DNA of 10,780 bases from Pseudomonadota bacterium (GTDB lineage: Bacteria; Pseudomonadota; Alphaproteobacteria; Rhizobiales; Xanthobacteraceae), in NCBI GenBank assembly GCA_023442085.1, contig JAEZMT010000006.1:1-10780 (forward strand), read 5' to 3'. A program made the translations under genes and the position numbers. How positions within the stretch are numbered: position 1 is the stretch's first letter; each line of letters begins with the position of its first letter. The notes below the pieces were generated by a model, which saw only the letters and a list, made by a program, of their open reading frames with translations, was not told the origin of the DNA and did no database searches. This document shows, one piece after another, positions 1 through 6,305 of the stretch.

Positions 1-290
1 ATCTTCACGGCAGAAACCAGTCCGGGCGGGATGGCCGCGCCGGGGGCAAGGCCGAGCAGTTCGCGAATGCCGTGCACGGCGGCGTCGCGATAGGCCTCGG
101 GATTTTCCGACAGCACCTTGTGCGCGACCAGCGTCCCGTCCGGCCGCCTGCCGACGATATCGGTGAAGGTGCCGCCCCGGTCGATCCAGAATTCCCAAGG
201 GGCGGGAGGGGTAGTGGTGACCGATGCGGAGGGGGTCGCCGCAGCTTCGGCTTCGGCAACTGCGCTCGTCTTCACATCGTCGCTCGACAT
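1..290 (-). CDS. Hydantoinase/5-oxoprolinase family protein, N-terminal part, gene runs off the left edge
   Basis: This frame reads from an ATG at 290 leftwards without a stop to the window edge, giving 96 residues. Residues 37-44 read DRGGTFTD, the signature of the hydantoinase/oxoprolinase N-terminal (actin-like, phosphate-binding) domain. The following IVGRRPDGTLVAHKVLSENP and IRELLGL segments match the start of single-chain bacterial 5-oxoprolinases, which open 5-oxo-L-proline to glutamate with ATP. The first 30 or so residues, before the signature, are rich in Ala, Thr, Ser and Pro, longer than the short lead usual in the family and probably disordered. The Shine-Dalgarno before the ATG is weak (GGGG). 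The gene is divergent from a TRAP transporter cassette across 348 bases, so the two may share control. Family membership is secure. Whether it is a full 5-oxoprolinase, or an HyuA/acetone-carboxylase-like subunit, depends on sequence outside the window; the resemblance favours 5-oxoprolinase. Confidence 0.88.
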   Translation of the reverse strand, partial: MSSDDVKTSAVAEAEAAATPSASVTTTPPAPWEFWIDRGGTFTDIVGRRPDGTLVAHKVLSENPEAYRDAAVHGIRELLGLAPGAAIPPGLVSAVK

Positions 291-330
291 CGGCCCCGTT
301 TCCCGTCTGGATGATGGCTGGCGGGGTTGG

Positions 331-360
331 CAAGATTCCTGCTCTCAGGATTCCTGCTCC
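331..360. repeat. Two-copy 15-base tandem repeat
   Basis: Two adjacent 15-base units, 331-345 and 346-360, match at 13 of 15 positions and share the core GATTCCTGCTC (334-344 and 349-359). It lies 41 bases upstream of the oxoprolinase ATG, so it would fall in that gene's leader or promoter-proximal region. Probably a local slippage duplication; no function can be assigned. Confidence 0.6.
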
Positions 361-439
361 CCTGATTTGGCGCAGCATGGGTGCGCCGGCGAAGCACAAG
401 GCTCCGCTCGCAAATAAGGAAGTCACGGGGGCGATAAAA

Positions 440-458
440 CGTCAACAATTTGTTGACG
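440..458. promoter_or_regulatory. Perfect 19-base palindrome, probable operator
   Basis: CGTCAACA and TGTTGACG form perfect 8-base arms around the spacer ATT. The element lies in an AT-rich island inside the divergent region, 150 bases from the oxoprolinase start and 181 bases from the small permease start. Its size and symmetry suit a dimeric winged-helix repressor of MarR or GntR type, and a MarR-type gene closes the adjacent operon at 3599-4150. The TTGAC core could also serve as a -35 element on either strand, in which case repressor and polymerase would compete. No T tract follows, so it is not a terminator. The symmetry is seen directly; operator function and the partner regulator are inferred. 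Confidence 0.6.
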
Positions 459-555
459 AAATATCGAAGGCGGGTGAACATCCTGGCAAGAGCGCCTGAT
501 CGCCCGGTTCTTCATGGCCGGCTGAACAATGGTGCCGGTCTCCAGAGGGGTTCCG

Positions 556-642
556 ATGACCAGCGAAGAATTCCGTCACCGAACGGGAGGCGCGCGGACC
601 TGCGCCCCGCCTCCGGCCCCACCGGTGGGGGCGTCGCGATGA
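556..642 (+). CDS. Possible 28-residue leader frame overlapping the TRAP small permease start
   Basis: An ATG at 556 sits 5 bases after a good Shine-Dalgarno (AGAGGGG, 544-550). It opens a 28-codon frame ending in TGA at 640-642. That stop overlaps the ATG of the small permease (ATGA at 639-642), the classic geometry for translational coupling. The peptide (starts MTSEEFRHRTGG, then a Pro/Ala-rich stretch) resembles nothing known to me. An in-frame ATG at 529 would extend it to 37 residues but has no clear ribosome site. It could be a real coupling leader, or chance in GC-rich DNA; the good ribosome site followed by the exact overlap is the only support. Confidence 0.3.
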   Translation: MTSEEFRHRTGGARTCAPPPAPPVGASR

Positions 643-1187
643 TCCGCAAGCTGCTCGATGGCCTTTACTTTGTGTCCGGAGTTGCGGCGGCCGGGTTTCT
701 GGTGCTCATCTTTCTTCTGATGATGGGCCTGTCGGTGGGCCGCCAGCTGGGCATCAACATCGCGTCCGGCGACGACTTCGCCGCATGGTCCATGGCCGCC
801 ATGGCCTTCCTCGGTCTCGCTCACACCTTTCGCTATGGCGAGATGATCCGCGTCGGCCTCGTGCTGGAGCATCTCACCGGGCGGCGGCGACAGGCGCTGG
901 AATTGTTCGCCCTCACCGTCGGCATCGCCTTCCTCGCCTATTTTGCCTGGAATGCCGGGCGCCTCACCTACGATTCCTGGCGCTTCGATGACATGTCCCA
1001 GGGCGTGGTCGCGGTTCCGCTGTGGATTCCCCAGACGGGCTACGCCGCCGGCCTCGCCATCCTGCTGATCGCCATGGTGGACGAGTTCGTCAACGTCGCC
1101 CGCGGCAACCGCCCGCGTTATGAGAAGGAGCCGGTCTCCTCGCCCGAGGAACTGGTGGAGCGCATTGCGTCCGGGGGCGGCGTCTGA
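639..1187 (+). CDS. dctQ: TRAP transporter small permease subunit (DctQ family)
   Basis: This is the four-helix Q subunit of a tripartite ATP-independent periplasmic (TRAP) transporter, a sodium-driven inner-membrane importer. The 182-residue protein has hydrophobic segments at about 11-33, 46-66, 88-108 and 129-152. The HTFRYGEMIRV stretch (62-72) is the conserved cytoplasmic-side motif of DctQ proteins. The start at 639 was chosen because the hydrophobic core then begins about ten residues in, as usual, and because a GGTGGGGG run lies just upstream. The same frame stays open back to 450, but that extension is Arg/Gly/Pro-rich and not membrane-like. The stop is 3 bases before the large permease ATG, so the two are co-translated. 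The C-terminal tail (about 155-182) is charged and cytoplasmic. The substrate cannot be told from this subunit. Confidence 0.9.
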   Translation: MIRKLLDGLYFVSGVAAAGFLVLIFLLMMGLSVGRQLGINIASGDDFAAWSMAAMAFLGLAHTFRYGEMIRVGLVLEHLTGRRRQALELFALTVGIAFLAYFAWNAGRLTYDSWRFDDMSQGVVAVPLWIPQTGYAAGLAILLIAMVDEFVNVARGNRPRYEKEPVSSPEELVERIASGGGV

Positions 1188-1190
1188 GCC

Positions 1191-2507
1191 ATGCCGCACC
1201 TCGATCTCATTCAGCTCTCGCTGCTTCTCCTCGCCTTCCTCGTCGCCATCCTCGCCTCCGGCGTGTGGATCGCCCTCGGCCTCGGCCTCGTCGGCCTGCT
1301 GGCCATGGTGCTGACGACGCCCGTGCCCATCGGCCAGGTGCTCGCCACCACGGTGTGGAGCGCCAGCGCCTCGTGGACGCTCGCCGCCCTGCCCCTCTTC
1401 ATCTGGATGGGCGAGATCCTCTTCCGCACCCGATTGTCCGAGGAGATGTTCCGGGGTCTTGCCCCATGGCTGCAATGGCTGCCGGGCCGGCTCCTTCATG
1501 TGAACGTGGTCGGCTGCGGCATCTTCGCGGCGGTGTCCGGCTCGTCCGCCGCCACCTGCGCCACCATCGGCAAGATCGCCCTGCCGGAGCTGGACAAGCG
1601 CGGCTACGACAGGAGCATGAGCCTCGGCTCGCTGGCCGGCTCCGGCACGCTCGGCCTGCTCATCCCGCCGTCCATCCCGATGGTGGTCTATGCGGTGACG
1701 GCCAACGTCTCCGTGCTGCAGGTCTTCCTGGCGGGGTTCCTGCCCGGCCTGCTCGTGATGGGGCTCTATTCGGGCTACATCATGCTGTGGTCGCTGCTCA
1801 ATCCCGGTCGCACGCCGCCCCGCGATCCGCCCATGCCGTTCGTCGAGAAGCTCCGGCAGTCTGCGCGGCTCCTGCCCTGCCTTCTGCTCATTGCGGGAGT
1901 CTTCCTCTCGCTGGTGCTGGGCTTCGCCACGGCCACCGAATGCGCCGCCTGGGGCGTCACCGGAGCCCTGGCGCTGGCGTGGTGGAGCGGCACGCTGACC
2001 TGGACGACGCTGGTGGAAAGCGTGATGAGCGCCACGCGGCTCAGCTGCATGATCATGCTGATCATTGCCGGCGCCGCCTTCACCACCGCGGCCATGGCCT
2101 ATACCGGCATTCCCGCCGCGCTCGCCGAGTGGGTGCAGGGGCTGAACCTCACTCCCGGCAAGCTCGCCCTCGCGCTGACCGTGATGTACATCATCCTCGG
2201 CTGCCTCGTGGACGGCATCTCGATGATCGTGCTCACCGCGGTCATCGTCCTGCCCATGGTGAAGCAGGCGGGCTTCGATCTCGTGTGGTTCGGCGTCTAT
2301 CTCGTGATCCATGTCGAGATGGCGCAGATCACCCCGCCGGTGGGCTTCAACCTGTTCGTGCTGCAGAACATGAGCGGACGCGATACGCTCTTCGTGGCGA
2401 AGGCGGCTCTGCCGTTCTTCATTCTTCTCAATATCGCGGTCATCATCATCACCACGTTTCCGGAAATCGCTCTGGTGCTGCCGCGCTGGGTGTTCCCTAG
2501 CGGCTGA
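1191..2507 (+). CDS. dctM: TRAP transporter large permease subunit (DctM family)
   Basis: This is the M subunit that forms the transport pathway of the TRAP system in the inner membrane. Its 438 residues are hydrophobic throughout, and the length fits the family's usual 425-440. The first half carries SGSSAATCATIG (116-127) and, after the GYD segment at 138-140, GTLGLLIPPS (152-161). The second, pseudo-symmetric half carries QITPPVGFNLFV (about 379-390). These paired Pro-Pro hairpins are hallmarks of the ion-transporter fold. A further LVDGISM segment precedes the second hairpin. The ATG follows the small permease stop by 3 bases with only a weak GGGGGCGG ribosome site, consistent with coupled translation. 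The gene is intact with no sign of frameshift. A large minus-strand open frame across it is a GC-rich shadow. Confidence 0.95.
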   Translation: MPHLDLIQLSLLLLAFLVAILASGVWIALGLGLVGLLAMVLTTPVPIGQVLATTVWSASASWTLAALPLFIWMGEILFRTRLSEEMFRGLAPWLQWLPGRLLHVNVVGCGIFAAVSGSSAATCATIGKIALPELDKRGYDRSMSLGSLAGSGTLGLLIPPSIPMVVYAVTANVSVLQVFLAGFLPGLLVMGLYSGYIMLWSLLNPGRTPPRDPPMPFVEKLRQSARLLPCLLLIAGVFLSLVLGFATATECAAWGVTGALALAWWSGTLTWTTLVESVMSATRLSCMIMLIIAGAAFTTAAMAYTGIPAALAEWVQGLNLTPGKLALALTVMYIILGCLVDGISMIVLTAVIVLPMVKQAGFDLVWFGVYLVIHVEMAQITPPVGFNLFVLQNMSGRDTLFVAKAALPFFILLNIAVIIITTFPEIALVLPRWVFPSG

Positions 2508-2526
2508 GAGGGAAACGAGTACGCGT

Positions 2527-2535
2527 CGTCAACAA
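2527..2535 (+). promoter_or_regulatory. Single copy of the palindrome half-site before the binding-protein gene
   Basis: CGTCAACAA here is identical over 9 bases to the left arm plus one spacer base of the palindrome at 440-458. It lies in the 49-base gap between large permease and binding protein, just before the latter's ribosome site. No matching right arm is present. It could be a weak secondary regulator contact or a coincidence; a 9-base match in this much DNA is suggestive but not strong. Confidence 0.2.
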
Positions 2536-2556
2536 CGAAACAGAGAGAGACCAGTC

Positions 2557-3543
2557 ATGGCGCCTTTCCGTACCCTTGCTCCCGCGCTTCTCGCGGCCGG
2601 CCTCGCCGCCCTCGCCTTCGCCGGCCCGGCGCTCGCCCAGACCAAGTGGAACCTGCCGTCCGCCTATCCGGCCGACAACCTTCACACCGAGAACCTCGCC
2701 CAGTTCGCCAAGGACGTGGAGACCGCCTCCGGCGGCAAGCTCGTCATCACGCTCCATCCCAATGCCTCGCTGTTCAAGGCGCCGGAGATCAAGCGCGCGG
2801 TGCAGACCGGGCAGGCGCAGGCGGGCGAGGTGATCATCTCCATCCACGAGAACGAGGACCCGGTCTTCGGCGTGGACGTGGTGCCCTTCCTCGCCACCTC
2901 CTTCGAGCAGTCCAAGAAGCTGTGGGACGCCTCCCGCCCGGCGGTGGAGAAGAAGCTCGCCACCCAGGGCATCAAGGTGCTCTATGCCATGCCGTGGCCG
3001 CCGCAGGGCCTGTTCTCCAAGATGACGGTCGAGAAGGTGGAGGACCTCAAGGGCGCCAAGTGGCGCGCCTACAATCCGGGCACCTCGCGCATCGGCGAGA
3101 TGGTCGGCGCGCAGGCCGTCACCGTCCAGCAGGCGGAACTCGCTCAGGCGCTCGCCACCGGCGTCGTCAACGCGCTCATCACCTCCAGCGCCACCGGCAA
3201 CGATGTGAAGATCTGGGAGAGCGTGCCGAACTTCTACGACATCCAGGCCTGGCTGCCGAAGAACGTGGTGTTCGTGAACCAGGCCGCCTTCGACGCCCTC
3301 GACAAGCCCACGCAGGAGGCCGTGCTCAAGGCCGCCGCCGCCGCCGAGGAGCGCGGGTGGAAGCTCTCCGAAGCCAAGACCAAGGGCTACATGGACACCC
3401 TCGCCGCCAAGGGCATGAAGGTGGCTCCGCCCTCGCCCGAACTGAAGGCCGGCTTCGAGAAGATCGGCGGCACCCTGTCCGAAGCCTGGCTCGCCAAGGC
3501 TGGCGCGACGGGCCAGGAGATCATCGCCGCCTACAAGAAGTGA
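2557..3543 (+). CDS. dctP: TRAP transporter periplasmic substrate-binding protein (DctP family)
   Basis: This is the soluble receptor that captures the ligand in the periplasm and hands it to the QM permease. The 328-residue precursor begins with a Sec signal peptide (1-27: Arg at 5, long Ala/Leu core, cleavage after PALA before QTKW). Length and fold pattern match DctP proteins. Arg170 in the WRAYNPGT stretch (169-176) aligns with the conserved Arg that salt-bridges the ligand carboxylate in SiaP/DctP structures, so an organic or amino-acid-derived acid is the expected ligand. A purine-rich ribosome site (GAGAGAGA, about 2543-2550) lies 6 bases before the ATG, stronger than those of the permease genes, as expected for a subunit needed in excess. 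A TRAP binding protein of Bordetella pertussis (DctP6) is known to bind pyroglutamate, which makes the nearby oxoprolinase gene notable, but the substrate here is unproven. Confidence 0.93.
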   Translation: MAPFRTLAPALLAAGLAALAFAGPALAQTKWNLPSAYPADNLHTENLAQFAKDVETASGGKLVITLHPNASLFKAPEIKRAVQTGQAQAGEVIISIHENEDPVFGVDVVPFLATSFEQSKKLWDASRPAVEKKLATQGIKVLYAMPWPPQGLFSKMTVEKVEDLKGAKWRAYNPGTSRIGEMVGAQAVTVQQAELAQALATGVVNALITSSATGNDVKIWESVPNFYDIQAWLPKNVVFVNQAAFDALDKPTQEAVLKAAAAAEERGWKLSEAKTKGYMDTLAAKGMKVAPPSPELKAGFEKIGGTLSEAWLAKAGATGQEIIAAYKK

Positions 3544-3549
3544 TGGCGC

Positions 3550-3579
3550 GCGGCCGGGACGGAACGCCGCCCCGGCCGC
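3550..3579 (+). other. GC-rich hairpin between binding-protein and regulator genes
   Basis: GCGGCCGGG (3550-3558) pairs perfectly with CCCGGCCGC (3571-3579) around a 12-base loop, starting 6 bases after the binding-protein stop. No T run follows, so it is not a standard intrinsic terminator. It may protect the binding-protein mRNA from 3' decay and lower expression of the regulator gene downstream, as seen in other transporter operons. Structure is seen; role is inferred. Confidence 0.55.
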
Positions 3580-3598
3580 CTCCCCAAGGACCGAGCCC

Positions 3599-4150
3599 GT
3601 GACCAAGGACACCTTCTCGAAGCCGGCCGATGGCGCCCGCCGCAAGGCCGGCCCCTCCATCGTCTCCTCCGCGCATCTTGCCGACGGGGCGCTGCCGGCG
3701 CTGTCCGAGTTCGAGTTCGGGCTCAACATGCTCACCCACGCCTACAGCCGGTGGATGGTGCGCTGCATGGCGGCGGCCGGCGTGCCGGACCTGTCCGCGC
3801 TGGACGTGCTGATCCTGCACCATGTGGTCCATCGCGACCGGCCCAAGACCATCGCCGACCTCTGCCTCGTGCTTGATGTCGAGGATACCCACCTCGTGAC
3901 CTATGCGGCGAAGAAGCTGCAGGCCCTCGGCCTCGTCGAAAGCGGCCGACGGGGCAAGGAGAAGACGCTCTCAGCCAGCCTCACCGGCCGTGCCGCCTGC
4001 GCCCGCTATCGCGAGGTGCGCGAGGCGCTGCTCGCCGACGCGGTGGCCGCCACCGGCATCGATCCCGGCCGCCTGTCCGAGGTCGCGGCGCTGATGCGCA
4101 CGCTCTCCGGCCATTACGACCAGGCCGCCCGCGCGGCGGCTTCGCTCTGA
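3599..4150 (+). CDS. MarR-type winged-helix transcriptional regulator (COG5631-like)
   Basis: A 183-residue predicted DNA-binding protein. After a basic, flexible N-terminus (1-32), helices at about 36-60 and 66-78 lead to the winged helix. KTIADLCLVL (83-92) is the first HTH helix, DTHLVTYAAKKLQALGLV (96-113) covers the recognition helix and its cap, and SGRRGKEKTLSASLT (115-129) is the wing. The C-terminal helices (131-182) would complete the dimer interface. The layout matches MarR proteins of the predicted-regulator group that often sits beside TRAP genes. The start is GTG at 3599, with AAGGA (3586-3590) 8 bases upstream; the first in-frame ATG is residue 44, inside the fold, so it cannot be the start. 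It is 55 bases after the binding protein and on the same strand, so it is probably the last gene of the TRAP operon. It likely controls that operon, perhaps through the palindrome at 440-458. Confidence 0.82.
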   Translation: MTKDTFSKPADGARRKAGPSIVSSAHLADGALPALSEFEFGLNMLTHAYSRWMVRCMAAAGVPDLSALDVLILHHVVHRDRPKTIADLCLVLDVEDTHLVTYAAKKLQALGLVESGRRGKEKTLSASLTGRAACARYREVREALLADAVAATGIDPGRLSEVAALMRTLSGHYDQAARAAASL

Positions 4151-4249
4151 AGCCGGCTTAACATTTCCGCCACAGGCATGGTGCGCCGGGGGCGTTCGGC
4201 TATGATGGGCCGTCGCCCCACCCGGACCGCAAAGGACGGACCGCGCCTC

Positions 4250-5356
4250 ATGTGGCTTGACGATCTGCGGCCCTTCCGTCCCGCGGCGGCCGATCCGCTG
4301 CCCCGCGCGACCGAGGACGCCTATCGCGCGTTCGGGCTGGCCAGCGGCATCGTGCGCGAGGAGGTGCCGGCCAGTCTTGCCTTTGGCCGGCTGCGGCTGT
4401 TCTCCCGGCAGGATGCGACGGACAGGGCGCCCGCCCGCACCGTGCTGGTGGTGGCGCCCATCGCCGGCGGCTATCCCTTCCTCATGCGCGATCTCATCGC
4501 CGCGCTTTTGCCCGTCGCGGGGCGCGTGGGCATCACCGAATGGCCCAATGCCCGCTACCTGCCGATCGGCGCCGGTCGCTTCGGGTTCGCCGAGAATTGC
4601 CTGGAGACGGCGCAGATGGCCCGCGCGCTCGCCGTCACGGGGCCGGTCCATCTGGTGGGTGTCTGCCAGGGTGCGCTGCCCGCCTTCGCCGCCGCCTGCC
4701 TGCTGGCGGAGGAGGGGGTGCCGGTGGCGAGCCTCAGCCTCGTCGGCGGGCCGATGGACCCCGCGCGCAACCCTACGCGCCTGTGGAAGATGCTCCAGGA
4801 GCGCTCCCTTGAGGCGCTGGACGCGCAGGTGATGGAGGAGGTCCCGCAAGGCCTGCCCGGCGCCGGGCGGCGTGTGTTTCCGGCGTGGCGGCAAATCGAC
4901 ACCTTCGCGCTGTACCTCTGGCGCCAGTCCATCAGCGGCGGCGACCTGCCCATGCGCCTGCTGTTCGACGAGGGCGCCGATCCTTTGCGCTTCCCGCTCT
5001 CCCGCCTGTGCTGGACCATGATGGACGTGCCGGGCGAATTCTTCATGGAGAACGTTTCGACCATCTTCCGCGACAACGCGCTGGCCCGCGGCACGCTGGA
5101 GATCGGCGGGCATCGGGTGCGGGCAGAGGCCCTGCGCGGCGCCCTGCTCACGGTCGAGGGCGCGCAGGACGATATCTCCGCCCCCGGCCAGACCGAGGCG
5201 GCGCACGATTTCTGCCGCGCCGTCCCGGATGCCCTCCGCCGCCACGTCAGCGTCGCAAACTGCGGCCACTTCGGCCTCTTCTACGGCAGAAGAATGCGCG
5301 CGAGCGTGATCCCGGCTCTGATCGAGGCGATGGAGGCGGGGGAACGGGCGCTGTGA
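4250..5356 (+). CDS. phaZ: Intracellular polyhydroxyalkanoate depolymerase-like alpha/beta hydrolase, divergent
   Basis: The 368-residue protein matches the intracellular PHA depolymerase family, which hydrolyses stored poly-3-hydroxybutyrate to oligomers or monomers in the cytoplasm. Family landmarks run in order: ITEWPNARYLPIGAGRFGFAE after the N-terminal strands, the nucleophile segment VGVCQGA with Cys139, VEGAQDDISAPGQTEAAHDFC with Asp307/308 as the acid, and NCGHFGLFYGRRMR with His340. The Cys-Asp-His triad is thus intact. Two oddities: the usual AVCQP box reads GVCQG here, and the protein is shorter at the N-terminus than the typical 400 or more residues. The start at 4250 was preferred over 4178 because AAGGACGGA (4232-4240) lies 9 bases upstream and the extra 24 residues are Arg-rich. 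There is a TATGAT at 4201-4206 that could be a -10, but no -35 is seen. It may act on PHA oligomers or another ester rather than native granules. Confidence 0.8.
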   Translation: MWLDDLRPFRPAAADPLPRATEDAYRAFGLASGIVREEVPASLAFGRLRLFSRQDATDRAPARTVLVVAPIAGGYPFLMRDLIAALLPVAGRVGITEWPNARYLPIGAGRFGFAENCLETAQMARALAVTGPVHLVGVCQGALPAFAAACLLAEEGVPVASLSLVGGPMDPARNPTRLWKMLQERSLEALDAQVMEEVPQGLPGAGRRVFPAWRQIDTFALYLWRQSISGGDLPMRLLFDEGADPLRFPLSRLCWTMMDVPGEFFMENVSTIFRDNALARGTLEIGGHRVRAEALRGALLTVEGAQDDISAPGQTEAAHDFCRAVPDALRRHVSVANCGHFGLFYGRRMRASVIPALIEAMEAGERAL

Positions 5357-5588
5357 CGGGCCGGTGCATGGCGGTGCGGGGGCCGCCGTCTGCCCCGACC
5401 GCGTCGCGCGTCTCTTTGAACGAAGGTGCGCGCCAGCCCATCCGGCTGTCATCGCCGACTTGTGCGTGCGATCCACGGTACGGCGGGGAGGGGTATCGGT
5501 CGGGCGCGGGCGGGGACAAATGGCGGAGTGGATCCCCCCGACGGGCCGGGGGATGACGGTTTGGCGGAGGATGTGCCGATACCGGCCC
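5357..5588. other. Convergent intergenic region with a weak hairpin
   Basis: These 232 bases lie between the convergent depolymerase-like and MgtC-family genes. No gene is recognisable. ATCCCCC (5532-5538) can pair with GGGGGAT (5548-5554) around a 9-base loop, but neither strand has a following T run, so any termination here would not be of the standard intrinsic type. Confidence 0.4.
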
Positions 5589-6305
5589 TTATTCCTCCGT
5601 AACGCTTTCCCAGGTGGCGTGGCGCGTGTTCGGCCGCTTCGCGAGGCGGTCGGTGATCGCATCAAGCTCGGCCGGAACGACCGAGGTGGTGACGAGCTTC
5701 GCCACCAGCACCACGGCGCCGTCGGTGCCGGGCTCCTCGTCCACGTCGCGCACGAGATATTTCTCGGCCTCCAGCGTGTCGATCAGCACGTCGCGCAGAT
5801 CGGCGGCGGCGGCGGAATCCACCGTCAGGCGCACCTCGTAGCTGACCTCCGAGCGCCGGGCATCGAGGGGCGCGCGGTCGATGGCGCGGGCAACCGGGCG
5901 CAGCACCGTGTTGCCGGCGATGATGATGAAGGTGATGAGCGCCGCCTCGGCCAGCCTGTCGGCCCCGGCGCAACTGCCCACGGCGGCCGAGCACCAGAGC
6001 GTCGCGGCGGTGTTGAGGCCGCGGACGTTCATGCCTTCCTTCATGATGACGCCGGCGCCGAGGAAGCCAACGCCCGTCACCACATTGGCGGCGACGCGCA
6101 TGGCGTCGGTCGGCCCGCCGAGGCTGGCGGCGAGATCGACGAAGGCGGCCGAGCCCACGGCCACCAGCACGTTGGTGCGCAGTCCGGCGGTGCGCTGGCG
6201 ATACTGCCGCTCGGCCCCGATGAGGGTGCCGAACAGAAACGCGGCGGCGAGGCTGACCACGGTATCGAGGAACTGCACCCCGTGGAAATTGGAAACGAAC
6301 TGCAC
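5589..6305 (-). CDS. MgtC/SapB-family inner-membrane protein
   Basis: A 238-residue member of the MgtC/SapB family. Known members affect growth at low magnesium, acid tolerance, or inhibit the F1Fo ATPase; the role here is not determined. The N-terminal membrane half holds the family motifs GAERQYRQRTAGLRTN (30-45), RVAANVVTGVGFLGAGVIM (70-88) and VRGLNTAATLWCSAAVG (94-110), with membrane segments at about 10-30, 45-62, 72-90, 99-115 and 119-138. Residues 150-238 form a soluble alpha/beta domain like the ACT-type C-terminal domain of MgtC. The start is GTG at 6305, because AAGGAG (6317-6312) sits exactly 6 bases upstream. An in-frame ATG at 6416 adds 37 Arg/Pro/His-rich residues unlike the family and has no comparable ribosome site. 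It is a single gene, convergent with the depolymerase-like gene and divergent from leuC. No magnesium-responsive leader was recognised upstream. Confidence 0.9.
   Translation of the reverse strand: MQFVSNFHGVQFLDTVVSLAAAFLFGTLIGAERQYRQRTAGLRTNVLVAVGSAAFVDLAASLGGPTDAMRVAANVVTGVGFLGAGVIMKEGMNVRGLNTAATLWCSAAVGSCAGADRLAEAALITFIIIAGNTVLRPVARAIDRAPLDARRSEVSYEVRLTVDSAAAADLRDVLIDTLEAEKYLVRDVDEEPGTDGAVVLVAKLVTTSVVPAELDAITDRLAKRPNTRHATWESVTEE

Larger units (their letters stand above)
291..638. other. Divergent regulatory region between oxoprolinase and TRAP genes
   Basis: These 348 bases separate two divergently transcribed units and should hold both promoters. Seen here are a 15-base tandem duplication (331-360), a perfect inverted repeat (440-458) in a noticeably AT-richer patch (about 411-465), and a short frame (556-642) that overlaps the small permease start. 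No convincing pair of promoter hexamers was found on either strand. TTGACG occurs in both arms of the palindrome, once per strand, but neither copy has a good -10 at normal spacing. Longer frames crossing this region on either strand have no recognisable protein content. Confidence 0.6.

Noticed and set aside
450..638. N-terminal extension of dctQ to the ATG at 450
   Set aside because: The 63 added residues are basic and non-membrane, the ATG lies inside the palindrome, and the 639 start matches family length.
576..2312. Long minus-strand open frame (578 codons) antisense to the TRAP permease genes
   Set aside because: Composition is low-complexity His/Glu/Gly/Arg, the expected mirror of GC-rich membrane-protein codons. 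The plus strand holds clear permease families.
2497..3735. 412-codon minus-strand frame antisense to dctP
   Set aside because: Low-complexity Gly/Leu/His-rich translation opposite an unmistakable TRAP receptor.
5532..5554. ATCCCCC/GGGGGAT hairpin as terminator for the depolymerase-like gene
   Set aside because: No T run on either strand, stem only 7 bases with a 9-base loop, and about 175 bases from the stop. Kept only as a weak structure.
3971..5665. 564-codon minus-strand frame across the depolymerase-like gene
   Set aside because: No family resemblance, Arg/Ala/His-rich, and it spans two unrelated plus-strand genes and their gap. It is a shadow frame.
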